In this document: one piece after another, positions 1-7,910 of the stretch
Layout of the letters: each line of letters starts with the position of its first letter
How positions within the stretch are numbered: position 1 is the stretch's first letter
NCBI RefSeq assembly: GCF_031732815.1
Contig: NZ_JAVMKF010000304.1
Coordinates: 6,103-70,102 of the forward strand
DNA from: Accumulibacter sp031732815
GTDB lineage: Bacteria; Pseudomonadota; Gammaproteobacteria; Burkholderiales; Rhodocyclaceae
Direction: 5' to 3'
DNA length: 64,000 nucleotides
Notes under the pieces: generated by a model
The model's database searches: none
What the model was told of the DNA's origin: nothing
Seen by the model: only the letters and a program-made list of their open reading frames with translations
Program-made: the position numbers and the translations under genes

Positions 1-680
1 GATGAACTCCTGTTGTCGTCGGACAAGGTAGTGACGAGGCCGATCTCGAGCATTTTGCGGACCGGCAGGAAAACGCTGTGGAAGAGTCCGGGATCGACCG
101 CTCCACCCCTTTGGGGATCGAGCCAGGCGGGCGGCGCCGCGTCCGCTGCCAGGCCATAGGTATGACTGATGACCGCCCGCCTGCCTTGCCGGAACGTGCT
201 GAACTGCAGAGCAGCTACCGGGCAGGCGCGGTTGACCCAGACGCCGAAGAACTCGCTGGCGACGATCGCACGCGTTTCTTCGGCGCAAGCCAGCTCGAGC
301 ACACCGGCCAGCGCATCGACGAAACGCAAGCCGTCGAGGCGTATCGTCAGTTCGTGCGGCGCCTCCTCGCCAGCCACCGGCGCCGGGCCGAAGAGCACGC
401 GCGGCACATCGCTGCCGGCGGCCACCGCCCGCGGCTGCAAGGCGCCGTAGCAGCGGATCGCCTCCACCGTCTGCGCTTGCTGCGGCGCCGCCATGGCGCC
501 GATCAGCAGTTGCGCCGCGTATTCCGGCGTTGCCGGCGGCGAGCCGCGCCCGCGCGGACCGGCGGCGACCAGTCCGCTGCTGACCATCAGGGTGACGCGA
601 AAGCGCAGGTCGCGTCGCGACTCGCCGAGGATGTCGGCGAGGCGTTCGCTGAATTCGTAACGTGCGATCGAGTTTGCCAT
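1..680 (-). CDS. Hypothetical protein, 3' end beyond the window edge
   Basis: An open frame on the minus strand starts at ATG 680 and stays open through base 1, giving at least 226 residues with no stop. The ATG has a purine-rich GGAGCGAGG stretch upstream. The N-terminus (MANSIARYEFSERLADILGE) is followed by a segment LRFRVTLMVSSGLV that could be a small helical DNA-binding or packing unit. Later there are mixed hydrophobic segments such as ALAGVLELACAEETRAIVAS. I see no signal peptide, no membrane segment and no catalytic motif that I recognise. GC content and codon use match the neighbours, so it is probably a real gene, but I cannot assign a function. The plus-strand frames across this stretch are shadows. 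Confidence 0.6.
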   Translation of the reverse strand, partial: MANSIARYEFSERLADILGESRRDLRFRVTLMVSSGLVAAGPRGRGSPPATPEYAAQLLIGAMAAPQQAQTVEAIRCYGALQPRAVAAGSDVPRVLFGPAPVAGEEAPHELTIRLDGLRFVDALAGVLELACAEETRAIVASEFFGVWVNRACPVAALQFSTFRQGRRAVISHTYGLAADAAPPAWLDPQRGGAVDPGLFHSVFLPVRKMLEIGLVTTLSDDNRSS

Positions 681-740
681 GCACGAACGATAGCACGCCT
701 CGCTCCGGATTGCACGCCTTTTTTTAGTAAGTGACGCAAA

Positions 741-1637
741 TTAATTTTCTATCGCGTGTGGCTCGAAAACCAGATCGGCGAAACGTGCCTCGACCGTCTC
801 GCCTGCGTTGTCGGTATCGGCGCCCAGCGCCAGCCCGGAAATCGGCGGAACCGGGCCACCGAACGCGGCGCGGAAGTCGCTCGCCACATCGCGCACGAGC
901 TCGCGCCATTGTCCGACGTGGGTCGGTCCCGAGTCGACGACGATCATGCGCAGACGATCGGTATAGGGATTCCACCCGGCCTCGCCAACCGCCTGCGCGT
1001 TTCCCCAGACGTAACACAGCGCCGCCGCCGGCAGTCGGGCGCCGTGCAGCAGGCGCGCTGCGGCGATGCGCAAGCGATCACGCACGCTCAGGCGCTCGGA
1101 TGGCAGGTCGAAGAGGACGTAGACGCGCGCCGCGTAGTCGTCAGCGTCCTTGCGCCTCAGGTCGGATGCCGTCACGACGTTCGACACGCGCCAGCGCCAG
1201 CGCAAGCGCGGTGTCTTTGCCGGGTCCACGCGCAAGGCGACCGCCAAACTGGACGCCGAGCGCTCTGAGCGTACGCGCAGCACCGTCGTTCCCTGGTCGC
1301 TGACCAGGTCGAAACGGTTCGCCCTTTCGACCGATGGCAGCGTCTGATGCGTCCACCCCGCCGGCAGCCGCTCCCCTGGCGACAAGGTTGAAAAACGTGG
1401 CACCGCGCTGCGCCCGCTGTCGGCCGGCGTCTCGTCAGGGGCCGCCAGCGCCGGTCTGGCCGCGAAACCCCTGGCAATCGCAGGCGCCGCAAGCAGCCAA
1501 CGTACAAGCGTACGGCGCCGCCGCTTGCGCGAAGCTGCGCAACGGGCATCACTTGCGGTGAGTGTCGTCGCAGGCGCCGGTTGACTGGATGGCGCTGACG
1601 CGCGCGACGAGCCTGGTGCGCTTACCCGCGTGCTCAT
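741..1637 (-). CDS. DUF3047 domain protein, probably exported
   Basis: 298 residues if translation starts at ATG 1637, which overlaps the stop of the preceding gene as ATGA and implies translational coupling. An Arg-rich stretch (RKRRRR) precedes a hydrophobic segment near residues 44-65 that ends in ALA, so an export signal is likely. The mature part has the DUF3047 pattern: a GWTHQTLP segment, RWRWRVSN, DDYAARVYVLF, CYVWGNAQ and a final block ending ADTDNAGETVEARFADLVF. The family has no established biochemical role; the fold looks like a beta-sandwich binding domain. It is the last gene of a three-gene minus-strand operon with two sugar-nucleotide-type transferases, which suggests a shared envelope or secondary-metabolite role. 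That is inference. Confidence 0.75.
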   Translation of the reverse strand: MSTRVSAPGSSRASAPSSQPAPATTLTASDARCAASRKRRRRTLVRWLLAAPAIARGFAARPALAAPDETPADSGRSAVPRFSTLSPGERLPAGWTHQTLPSVERANRFDLVSDQGTTVLRVRSERSASSLAVALRVDPAKTPRLRWRWRVSNVVTASDLRRKDADDYAARVYVLFDLPSERLSVRDRLRIAAARLLHGARLPAAALCYVWGNAQAVGEAGWNPYTDRLRMIVVDSGPTHVGQWRELVRDVASDFRAAFGGPVPPISGLALGADTDNAGETVEARFADLVFEPHAIEN

Positions 1638-2386
1638 GGCAACGCTGCCTCGGCGGCAGCTGTACCGGCAGCCGCGCGCAGCTCGCGGCAATCGGCAAAT
1701 GCCGGCAGTTCGCCCAGTCGGAGCAGATCGGACGGCCGGTCAACATCCCACAAGACCGGCAATTCCACCCAGGGAATGCCGAGGTCGCGCAAACGCCGGC
1801 GCGTCTGCGCCATGACCCGGGCACTTCCCCAGTCGATATCGACGAACAGACGAGGCTCGGCGAAACGCAGCCCGACCAGGACGTAGCCGCCGTCTTCAGC
1901 CGGAATGAACACCGCCGCGTTCTCCCCTTCGGCGGTCGAAGGCAGCGCGGCGAGCGTTGTCGCGGCAGCCATCAGATGCTCGGCCTGGAGAACCGGGCAA
2001 TCGCTACCGACGAGCAGCAACGGCCCACCTTGTGCGGCAAAAGCGGCCGCCATGCGCGCCCCAAGATCACCTCCCGACTGGCTGCACAGAGCGACCGCGC
2101 AGTGCTCGCGCAACGCGCGGAAGAAACGGTGCCGTTCGTCGGGCGCCGCGTGCAACACGACCTGGCCAAGCCCGGCGCTGCATGTCGTCGCCAGCGCGTG
2201 CAGCGTCAGACGCCGCTGCAGGCGCGCTGCGCCGGCCGCTCCAAGCGCGGGGATCAGGCGCGTCTTACTGCAGCCGGGCACTGGCGCTCGCGCGAAAACA
2301 GCGATGGCCGGCGCGTAGCCCTCGGCTTGCCCAGCACCACTGCCCACTGCCAAGCGCCGGCCCGTTTCAAGGTTCGCGCGCTGCAT
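1634..2386 (-). CDS. TIGR04282-family (DUF2064) nucleotidyl/glycosyl transferase-like protein
   Basis: About 250 residues from ATG 2386. The start overlaps the upstream gene by about 20 nt and the end overlaps the downstream gene as ATGA. The N-terminal motif FARAPVPGCSKTRLIPALG resembles the nucleotide-binding loop of small-molecule nucleotidyltransferases (GxxKTRL). Later family marks are VGSDCPVL and EDGGYVLVGL. Members of this family are usually encoded next to TIGR04283 glycosyltransferases, as here. They are named for arsenosugar biosynthesis in some genomes, but I see no arsenic genes nearby, so the substrate is unknown. Confidence 0.8.
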   Translation of the reverse strand: MQRANLETGRRLAVGSGAGQAEGYAPAIAVFARAPVPGCSKTRLIPALGAAGAARLQRRLTLHALATTCSAGLGQVVLHAAPDERHRFFRALREHCAVALCSQSGGDLGARMAAAFAAQGGPLLLVGSDCPVLQAEHLMAAATTLAALPSTAEGENAAVFIPAEDGGYVLVGLRFAEPRLFVDIDWGSARVMAQTRRRLRDLGIPWVELPVLWDVDRPSDLLRLGELPAFADCRELRAAAGTAAAEAALP

Positions 2387-3125
2387 AGCCGTAACGAACC
2401 GCCAGACGGGCGGGATCGGCACCGAGGAAGTAACGTAGACGCAAGGACCACATCAGCAGGATCGTTCGCACCACGCCGTTTTTCTCCCAGCGCCGCCCGG
2501 AGGTCAGGACGCGCGCGCGCAGGCACGCTGGCCGCGCCAGCCGCCGCAAGCGCTGCGAGAGCGCGATGTCCTCCATCAGCGGCAGTTCAGGAAAACCACC
2601 AATACGCGCGAAGACGTCCTGTCGAACGAAAATCGCCTGATCGCCGGTGGCGATGCCGGTAAGGCGCGAGCGCAGGTTCATCATCCGTTCGACGACGCGC
2701 AGCAGGCGATGGCGTCCGTCGATCGTCACATCGAAGCGACCCCACCAGGCGCCACCCGCCACCGCCTGCAGAATCAGCACGTCCGCCTCCGCCGGCAGTG
2801 TCGTATCGGCATGCAGGAAAAGCAGCACCTCACCGTGGCCGGCACGCGCACCGGCGTTCATCTGCGTCGCTCGCCCGCGCGCGGCGACGAGAAAGCGATC
2901 CGCTACCGCCCGTGCAAGATCGCCCGTCGCGTCCCGGCTGCCGCCATCGACAACAATGAGCTCGGCGCCGCGCTGCCGCAGCACGTGCAGCGCAGCCAAG
3001 CGACCGGAAATCGCCGGTGCCTCGTCGAGAACCGGGACAATGACCGAGAGACGAGTCGCCTGAGCGCAGCCAACCGACGCCAGCGGCACGGTCATTGCAT
3101 CATCATTGGGCGGCACGGTTTGCAT
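2367..3125 (-). CDS. TIGR04283-family GT2 glycosyltransferase
   Basis: About 252 residues. I chose ATG 3125 because AAGGAG lies about 8 nt upstream; an in-frame start further out (3179) would add an odd basic, Cys-containing leader. Family-2 glycosyltransferase features are visible: LSVIVPVLDEAP at the start of the Rossmann-like fold, VDGGSRDAT, the metal-binding LHADTTLP, and GDQAIFVR with FPELPLMEDIAL in the acceptor part. It has no signal peptide and is likely cytoplasmic. It is the first gene of the operon with the TIGR04282 protein and the DUF3047 protein, both overlapping. Substrate unknown. Confidence 0.85.
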   Translation of the reverse strand: MQTVPPNDDAMTVPLASVGCAQATRLSVIVPVLDEAPAISGRLAALHVLRQRGAELIVVDGGSRDATGDLARAVADRFLVAARGRATQMNAGARAGHGEVLLFLHADTTLPAEADVLILQAVAGGAWWGRFDVTIDGRHRLLRVVERMMNLRSRLTGIATGDQAIFVRQDVFARIGGFPELPLMEDIALSQRLRRLARPACLRARVLTSGRRWEKNGVVRTILLMWSLRLRYFLGADPARLAVRYGYAAREP

Positions 3126-3169
3126 CGCGCAATCTCCTTGGCAAACTGCATTGTTGCGCAAACACAACA

Positions 3170-3197
3170 CTTGGATCAAGCGCCTTCACGGTATAGT
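3170..3197 (+). promoter_or_regulatory. Possible sigma70 promoter for the 3267 gene
   Basis: CTTGGA at 3170-3175 and TATAGT at 3192-3197 are 16 bp apart, about 70 bp ahead of ATG 3267. It is a moderate match only. The region lies between divergent genes, so a promoter is expected here. Confidence 0.35.
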
Positions 3198-3266
3198 CTC
3201 GCCATCCTCCCGGCCACCTGGAACCCGCAGCAAGCCACGCCGGAATGCAACCGACCCGCAAGAACG

Positions 3267-4121
3267 ATGTCCAGCCCGCCTTCACTGCCCACCCCGAAGA
3301 CGTTGAACCATGCCGGTGAAACGCCCGGTAGAGCGATCATGCTCCCTTTTCGCGTTCCCTGGACGAACTTTGGCGACGATGACGACTACGGTCGCTCGCT
3401 GATTCTGAAAATTGGCAACGCACGCCAGGTGTTTCGCTGGATTCCACCCGGACACTTCCTGATGGGTTCGCCGGCCGACGAGGCGCAACGCAGCAACAGC
3501 GAAAGACAACACGAAGTGCGCTTGTCATATGGCTACTGGCTGGCCGACACAGCCTGCACGCAGGAATTCTGGCTCGCCGTCTGGCCGGTCAATCCCAGCC
3601 ACTTCGACGCGTGCCGACAGAATCCGGTCGAAAACGTCAGTTGGCACGATGCGCAGAGCTTCATCAGCGAACTCAACAAACGGCTGCCCGGGCTGGCCGC
3701 GCGTCTGCCGAGCGAAGCCGAGTGGGAATACGCCTGCCGCGCCGGCACCACGACGGCGTTTTCCTTCGGCCCCGACATCACGACCGAGCAGGTGAATTAC
3801 CACGGCGAGCATCCGTACGGCGGCGGCAAGGCGGGACCCCATCGCGGCCAGACCGTACCGGTCGCTTCGCTCCCGGCCAATCCGTGGGGCCTGTACGAGA
3901 TGCACGGCAACGTCTGGGAGTGGTGCGCCGATTGGTATTCCGACTATTCCGGCGAAGCGCAGTCCGACCCGCGCGGGCCACCGTTCGGCAAAATGCGCGT
4001 GTTGCGCGGTGGCACCTGGAGTGATCCGGCGCGCTACGCACGCTCGGCCACGCGCAGCCGGATCGAGCCCGCCTACCGCCCGCGCAGCACCGGCTTGCGC
4101 CTCGTCCTCGGGCCACGTTGA
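3267..4121 (+). CDS. Formylglycine-generating-enzyme/SUMF1-fold protein
   Basis: 284 residues from ATG 3267; ATG 3340 is an alternative. The FGE-sulfatase (SUMF1, C-type-lectin-like) fold is clear: FRWIPPGHFLMGSP, NPVENVSWHDAQSFI, RLPSEAEWEYACRAG, GLYEMHGNVWEWCADWY and VLRGGTWSDPARYARSATRS. The catalytic cysteine pair of true formylglycine-generating enzymes, which sits just after RGG(S/T), is absent (no Cys in that stretch). I therefore expect a binding or structural domain, not a sulfatase-activating oxidase. No signal peptide. It converges on the caspase-fold gene at 4186-5844. The C-terminal segment is a normal SUMF1 end and does not look hypervariable, unlike the second SUMF1 domain at 16316-19114. 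Confidence 0.85.
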   Translation: MSSPPSLPTPKTLNHAGETPGRAIMLPFRVPWTNFGDDDDYGRSLILKIGNARQVFRWIPPGHFLMGSPADEAQRSNSERQHEVRLSYGYWLADTACTQEFWLAVWPVNPSHFDACRQNPVENVSWHDAQSFISELNKRLPGLAARLPSEAEWEYACRAGTTTAFSFGPDITTEQVNYHGEHPYGGGKAGPHRGQTVPVASLPANPWGLYEMHGNVWEWCADWYSDYSGEAQSDPRGPPFGKMRVLRGGTWSDPARYARSATRSRIEPAYRPRSTGLRLVLGPR

Positions 4122-4185
4122 ACGCTGGCTGGCCGAGCGCCGGGCAGCCAGCGCCAAGCTGGCCTACCTGGCGAGCGATGTGCGC

Positions 4186-5844
4186 TCAGTAGGCCGAGGC
4201 TGGCCGCCAGCCTGCCCCATCCTTCTTTTCGTCGGCGCCCGGGGGAGCATCGCCGGCCGCCGCTGCACTGCCCGCAGCGGCGCGGTATTCGACGAGCTCG
4301 CTGCGCTCGCCGCTGACCACCGCGCCTGCCTTGCGCACCAGGCTTTCGCTTGCCAGGACACCGCGCATGCGCTCCGGCGCCACCCACGCGCGCCGTTCCA
4401 GTTCGGTGCCGCCGGCCAGGTTCAAGCCACGCGCTTCTATCCGGTAAGCGTCAAAAGTGCCGGCCGGCAGGGTGATTCGTTCGCGCGCCGCAACGCGCAG
4501 ATCGAACCGGATGCTGATCTTCGATCCATCCGGCTGGGTGGCAATGAACTGTGCCGACCAGCGCTTGCCCAGCGCATAGTCATTGATGAAGAACTGGTAC
4601 GGCGTCCAGCGGGTACCGTCGGGCGCCTGAACCGAGTTGCCGAAGAGATCGGTGACCTTGCTGCCATCGTTGAAGAACACCTCGTCGCCGGCGATCCTGA
4701 GCACCGTGTCTTCGCTTCGCTGCGTTTCCTGTTGGGTCAGCAAGTCGAGACTGCGGTAACGATAACGCTCGCCCGGTCGAAACGGCAGCGCTGCACCTGG
4801 ATAAGACGCTGCGAACGGCGCACTGCCCGCCCCCGGCACGCACGCCTCGCGCGCCAAGGCTGGCGCAACACTCGCGTAAACGGGCTTCTCGCCTTTGCGG
4901 CGGAGCACCAGGTCGAGTCGGTGCTGTGCGAGCTCGGCGAACTTGCCGCTCGGCCGTTGCCGGATGAAGGTTTCAAGCGGCTCGGGCATCGTTGCCTCAC
5001 GCAGGCTGTTCCACGCCGCGAGGTCGGCTTCGAACTCTTTCTGTTCGCGGTCGACATCGCGCCGATTCTCGCCGAGAAACGAGAAGTCGCCCTCGAGCGA
5101 GGTACTTTCCCAAGGGATCTGTGCCCCTTGTGAAGCGCGCCGCACGGCCAGTCGGACGCGCTTGAAGACATCTTCGACCGCTGCCCCGGGTACTGCCATC
5201 TCGTGCAGCAACCTCCCGGTGTAGAGTCCGTGCTCGCCCTCGCCATCGTCGGCCGTGTTACCCGGTGCCGTTGCGTAAGCCAGCAGCGTTCCCGGCGGCG
5301 CGTCCAGCTGCGACAGGCCGCGATCGTCGACCCGGAAATCGCTGCCAAACGGATTGTTGCGACAGGCGTCGAGAATCACCAGATTGAGCGCGTTGCGCGC
5401 CCGTCCGAGCGTTTCCAGAAGGAGACCGAGATCGACCCCCTGTCCGGCGATGTCGGCGTGGTTCCTGATGCGCACGTCAACCGGCAGCATGAAATTGCGC
5501 CAGTTGAGCTGTACGCCGTGCCCCGCGTAGTAGAAGACACCAACCGTACGGCTGTCGCGCAGCAGCGAATCGCCGAACCTGCGGATCACCTCGTGCAGTT
5601 CACGCCGTCCGACATCGAGCACCAGCGTCACGGCAAAACCCGCCTGACGCAGCCGTTCAGCCACCGCACGTGCGTCACCGGCCGGGTTCACCAGGGGCGC
5701 CGAGCGATACGCGCCATTACCGACGACCAAAGCCACTCGCGGTCCACCGGCCGTTGGCTCGGCCGCCATCAGGGCGCGCGGAGACGACGCCAGCAAGCTG
5801 AGCATCAGGCAAAGCGCAAAGCGGGCGAATCTTTGGTAAGGCAT
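4186..5844 (-). CDS. Caspase-family (peptidase C14) protein, exported
   Basis: 552 residues. Residues about 5-28 form a signal peptide ending ALMA-AEP. The caspase-hemoglobinase fold follows: RVALVVGNGAYRSAPLVNP, catalytic His109 in YYAGHGVQ, and catalytic Cys161 in ILDACRNNPF, then LAYATAPGN. This is the canonical bacterial metacaspase/caspase-like arrangement. The second half (about 280-552) holds a helical linker, then a beta-rich domain (RPGERYRYRSLDLL...) that I cannot name. Periplasmic location is predicted. The family cleaves after Lys/Arg or Asp, but substrates here are unknown. It is convergent with the SUMF1-fold gene; pairs of caspase and SUMF1 domains recur in bacterial signalling and conflict proteins, which makes the neighbourhood notable though not proof of partnership. 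Confidence 0.85.
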   Translation of the reverse strand: MPYQRFARFALCLMLSLLASSPRALMAAEPTAGGPRVALVVGNGAYRSAPLVNPAGDARAVAERLRQAGFAVTLVLDVGRRELHEVIRRFGDSLLRDSRTVGVFYYAGHGVQLNWRNFMLPVDVRIRNHADIAGQGVDLGLLLETLGRARNALNLVILDACRNNPFGSDFRVDDRGLSQLDAPPGTLLAYATAPGNTADDGEGEHGLYTGRLLHEMAVPGAAVEDVFKRVRLAVRRASQGAQIPWESTSLEGDFSFLGENRRDVDREQKEFEADLAAWNSLREATMPEPLETFIRQRPSGKFAELAQHRLDLVLRRKGEKPVYASVAPALAREACVPGAGSAPFAASYPGAALPFRPGERYRYRSLDLLTQQETQRSEDTVLRIAGDEVFFNDGSKVTDLFGNSVQAPDGTRWTPYQFFINDYALGKRWSAQFIATQPDGSKISIRFDLRVAARERITLPAGTFDAYRIEARGLNLAGGTELERRAWVAPERMRGVLASESLVRKAGAVVSGERSELVEYRAAAGSAAAAGDAPPGADEKKDGAGWRPASAY

Positions 5845-5960
5845 CGCAGCAGCACTCCGGAAAAACGCGGGAAGCGAACTATACCGCCATCCTGCATCGC
5901 TGCGTCAGGCGCCTGGCCGGGCGCCGCGTGACGATGCTCACCCCGCGATCGGTCGACAGC

Positions 5961-6296
5961 TTACTCGCCCTGAGGCCCGGTGACCGGCGGCGCGATACCA
6001 CCAAGAGCAAGAACGAACACCATGATGATCACGACCAGAATGACCAGCAGGGCGATGCTGCCGTAGATCACCTGGTCAGTCAGGACGCGGCGGGCCCAGC
6101 CACGCAAGCCTAGATAGTCGGCAATCGACAACGCACGATCGCTGTCCGCCGGTTCCTCCTCTTCGGCGATGAAACGCAGACCGCAGGCCCGGCAGCGATA
6201 CGGTGCCTGATGCTTGACGCGCAACGCCAAGCCCTCCTGCGGACCGCGGCGGCGCGAACGACGAACGTCATTCGATTGACAGTTTGGGCAGTTCAT
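5961..6296 (-). CDS. Zinc-ribbon membrane protein, hypothetical
   Basis: 111 residues from ATG 6296. Two CxxC knuckles, MNCPNCQSN at residues 3-6 and YRCRACGLRF near residues 34-37, make a small zinc ribbon. A single C-terminal transmembrane helix (IALLVILVVIIMVFVLALGGI) is at about residues 83-103. The cytosolic ribbon plus tail anchor resembles many short uncharacterised proteobacterial proteins. It lies between the caspase gene and dsbB, all minus strand, with spacing too wide to prove an operon. Function unknown. Confidence 0.7.
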   Translation of the reverse strand: MNCPNCQSNDVRRSRRRGPQEGLALRVKHQAPYRCRACGLRFIAEEEEPADSDRALSIADYLGLRGWARRVLTDQVIYGSIALLVILVVIIMVFVLALGGIAPPVTGPQGE

Positions 6297-6450
6297 ACGA
6301 CAAACGAAACTCCGTTTTGTCGCCTGCTCGAAGAACGCAGGCGGGTTCCTGATAGACTTTGCGGCGATGCGCTGCAGTCTACCGACACCCGGCACAATGT
6401 CTGTGCGCATTCTCACGAAAATTGGCGGACCCACCCCGGGGGCCGCACCG

Positions 6451-6939
6451 CTAGCTGCGCGCAGCGCCCCTTGCCAGCCACACGGCCGCCAGCAGGAAAG
6501 CGAAGAAACAGAGCGCTGACCAGTTGGCCATCGACAGATAAAGGAAAACCCACTCCTTGCTGCTACAGAAGCCAGTCGCCATGAACATCTGCGGCCAGAG
6601 CTCGCCAAACCAGTAGACGATGCGCTCAAGCAGGCTCGGCGCACCGACGCCGCACTCCAGACTGGTGTCAGACTGCCACTGCAGCCAGCTCTGGTAACTC
6701 GCCGTCGCCACCCCGCCAGCCGCGGTGAGCGCGAGCAGGCCGCTGAGCAATCGACGCACCAGCGGGGCGAAAGCAGCGCAGAAAGCAATCGCCGCCAGCA
6801 GCAGATACAGCAGACGCTGGAAAATGCAGAGCGGACAGGGCTGCAAGTGCAGCCATTCGCCAATCCCCCAAGCCACCGCCGTCAGGCCCAAGGCGGCCAG
6901 ACCGACGAGGATGAACGCGTGGCGCTGCGAGAGACGCAT
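6451..6939 (-). CDS. dsbB: Disulfide bond formation protein B
   Basis: 162 residues from ATG 6939; frames continuing upstream do not look like DsbB. Four transmembrane helices are visible. The redox pairs are Cys35-Cys38 (QPCPLC) in the first periplasmic loop and Cys96/Cys125 in the second (LECGVG and TGFCSS). DsbB reoxidises DsbA and passes electrons to quinone in the inner membrane. Length is typical. No dsbA is adjacent. Confidence 0.93.
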   Translation of the reverse strand: MRLSQRHAFILVGLAALGLTAVAWGIGEWLHLQPCPLCIFQRLLYLLLAAIAFCAAFAPLVRRLLSGLLALTAAGGVATASYQSWLQWQSDTSLECGVGAPSLLERIVYWFGELWPQMFMATGFCSSKEWVFLYLSMANWSALCFFAFLLAAVWLARGAARS

Positions 6940-7175
6940 CAGCCGACCCCAAGCCAGGCGGCCGATCCAGCGGGTAGACGCCACCGACGCGCGAGATCCG
7001 ACGCCGAGCGCCGAGCAAAGCGGGTTTTGCCCATGGCAGGTAACTCCAGGAAAGCAGACGCCCAATTCTACGGCAAAGGCCCGGCCGAGCGTCATCGCCG
7101 ACGCTCGCCTCGTCTTCCCGAAGCCAGTGCTGGGCGTTATTCGCCAGAAGCCTGCGTCTGGCGCCGACAACCCGT

Positions 7176-7181
7176 TATGAT
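7176..7181 (+). promoter_or_regulatory. -10 box (TATGAT) just ahead of the rstA-like gene
   Basis: TATGAT ends 6 nt before ATG 7188, so transcription from it would start at or near the first codon. No strong -35 was seen. It may indicate a leaderless or nearly leaderless transcript. Confidence 0.3.
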
Positions 7182-7187
7182 TGAGCG

Positions 7188-7910
7188 ATGAAGACACGCA
7201 TCTTGCTGATCGAGGACGATGAACGCCTCGCCCTGCTGACTGCCGAATACCTGCGCAAGAACGACTTCGAAGTCCTCGTCGAAGGGCGGGGCGACGCGGC
7301 CGAAGAACGCATACTCGGCGAACGCCCCGATCTGGTCATTCTCGACGTGATGCTGCCCGGCAAGGACGGCTTCGAGATCTGCCGCGCGGTACGTTCGCGC
7401 TTCACCGGCGTGATCCTCATGCTGACCGCGCGCGAAGAGGACTTCGATCAGATTTTTGGACTCGAACTGGGCGCCGACGACTACATCGCCAAGCCCGTTC
7501 AACCGCGCCTGCTGCTCGCCCGCATCAAGGCCTTGTTGCGCCGAGCAGCGCCCGCTGGCGGCGGGCAGAGCAGTGGCGAGAACGAGAACGGCGAGCCGAC
7601 CGAACTCGCCTTCGGACGTTTCCGGATCAGCCAGACGACGCGCAGCGCTGCCCTCGGCGAAAACGGCATCGACCTGACGACGGCCGAGTTCGACCTCCTC
7701 TGGCAACTTGCTCGCCATGCCGGCAACATCCTCTCGCGCGACAACCTGCTGCAGGAGCTGCGCGGGATCGGCTTCGACGGGCTTGACCGGTCGATTGACG
7801 CGCGCATCTCGCGCCTGCGCCGCAAGCTTGGCGACGACCCGGAAAACCCGACGCGGATCAAGACCGTACGCGGCAAGGGCTACCTCTTCAGCAAACATGA
7901 TTGGCAGTAA
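7188..7910 (+). CDS. OmpR-family response regulator (RstA-like)
   Basis: 240 residues. The receiver domain has acidic residues ED at 9-11, phospho-acceptor Asp53 in LVILDVMLPG and Lys102 in YIAKPVQ. The C-terminal winged helix follows (LTTAEFDLLWQLARHAGNILSRDNLLQ, then DARISRLRRKLGDDP and the wing RTVRGKGYLF). The order and the neighbouring kinase match RstA/RstB of gamma- and betaproteobacteria. It overlaps the kinase gene by 14 nt. It is divergent from dsbB. Confidence 0.9.
   Translation: MKTRILLIEDDERLALLTAEYLRKNDFEVLVEGRGDAAEERILGERPDLVILDVMLPGKDGFEICRAVRSRFTGVILMLTAREEDFDQIFGLELGADDYIAKPVQPRLLLARIKALLRRAAPAGGGQSSGENENGEPTELAFGRFRISQTTRSAALGENGIDLTTAEFDLLWQLARHAGNILSRDNLLQELRGIGFDGLDRSIDARISRLRRKLGDDPENPTRIKTVRGKGYLFSKHDWQ

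Noticed and set aside
3900..4121. A DGR variable region in the first SUMF1 gene
   Set aside because: The end (RGGTWSDPARYARSATRS) follows the ordinary family pattern, and codons show no sign of A-only change from AAC.
4122..4185. A terminator between the convergent SUMF1 and caspase genes
   Set aside because: GCTGGCTG and CAGCCAGC can form an 8-bp stem, but no T-run follows on either strand.
5961..6863. A 300-residue open frame on the minus strand
   Set aside because: Only the last 111 codons look like a protein. The upstream part overlaps dsbB in another frame and is a shadow.
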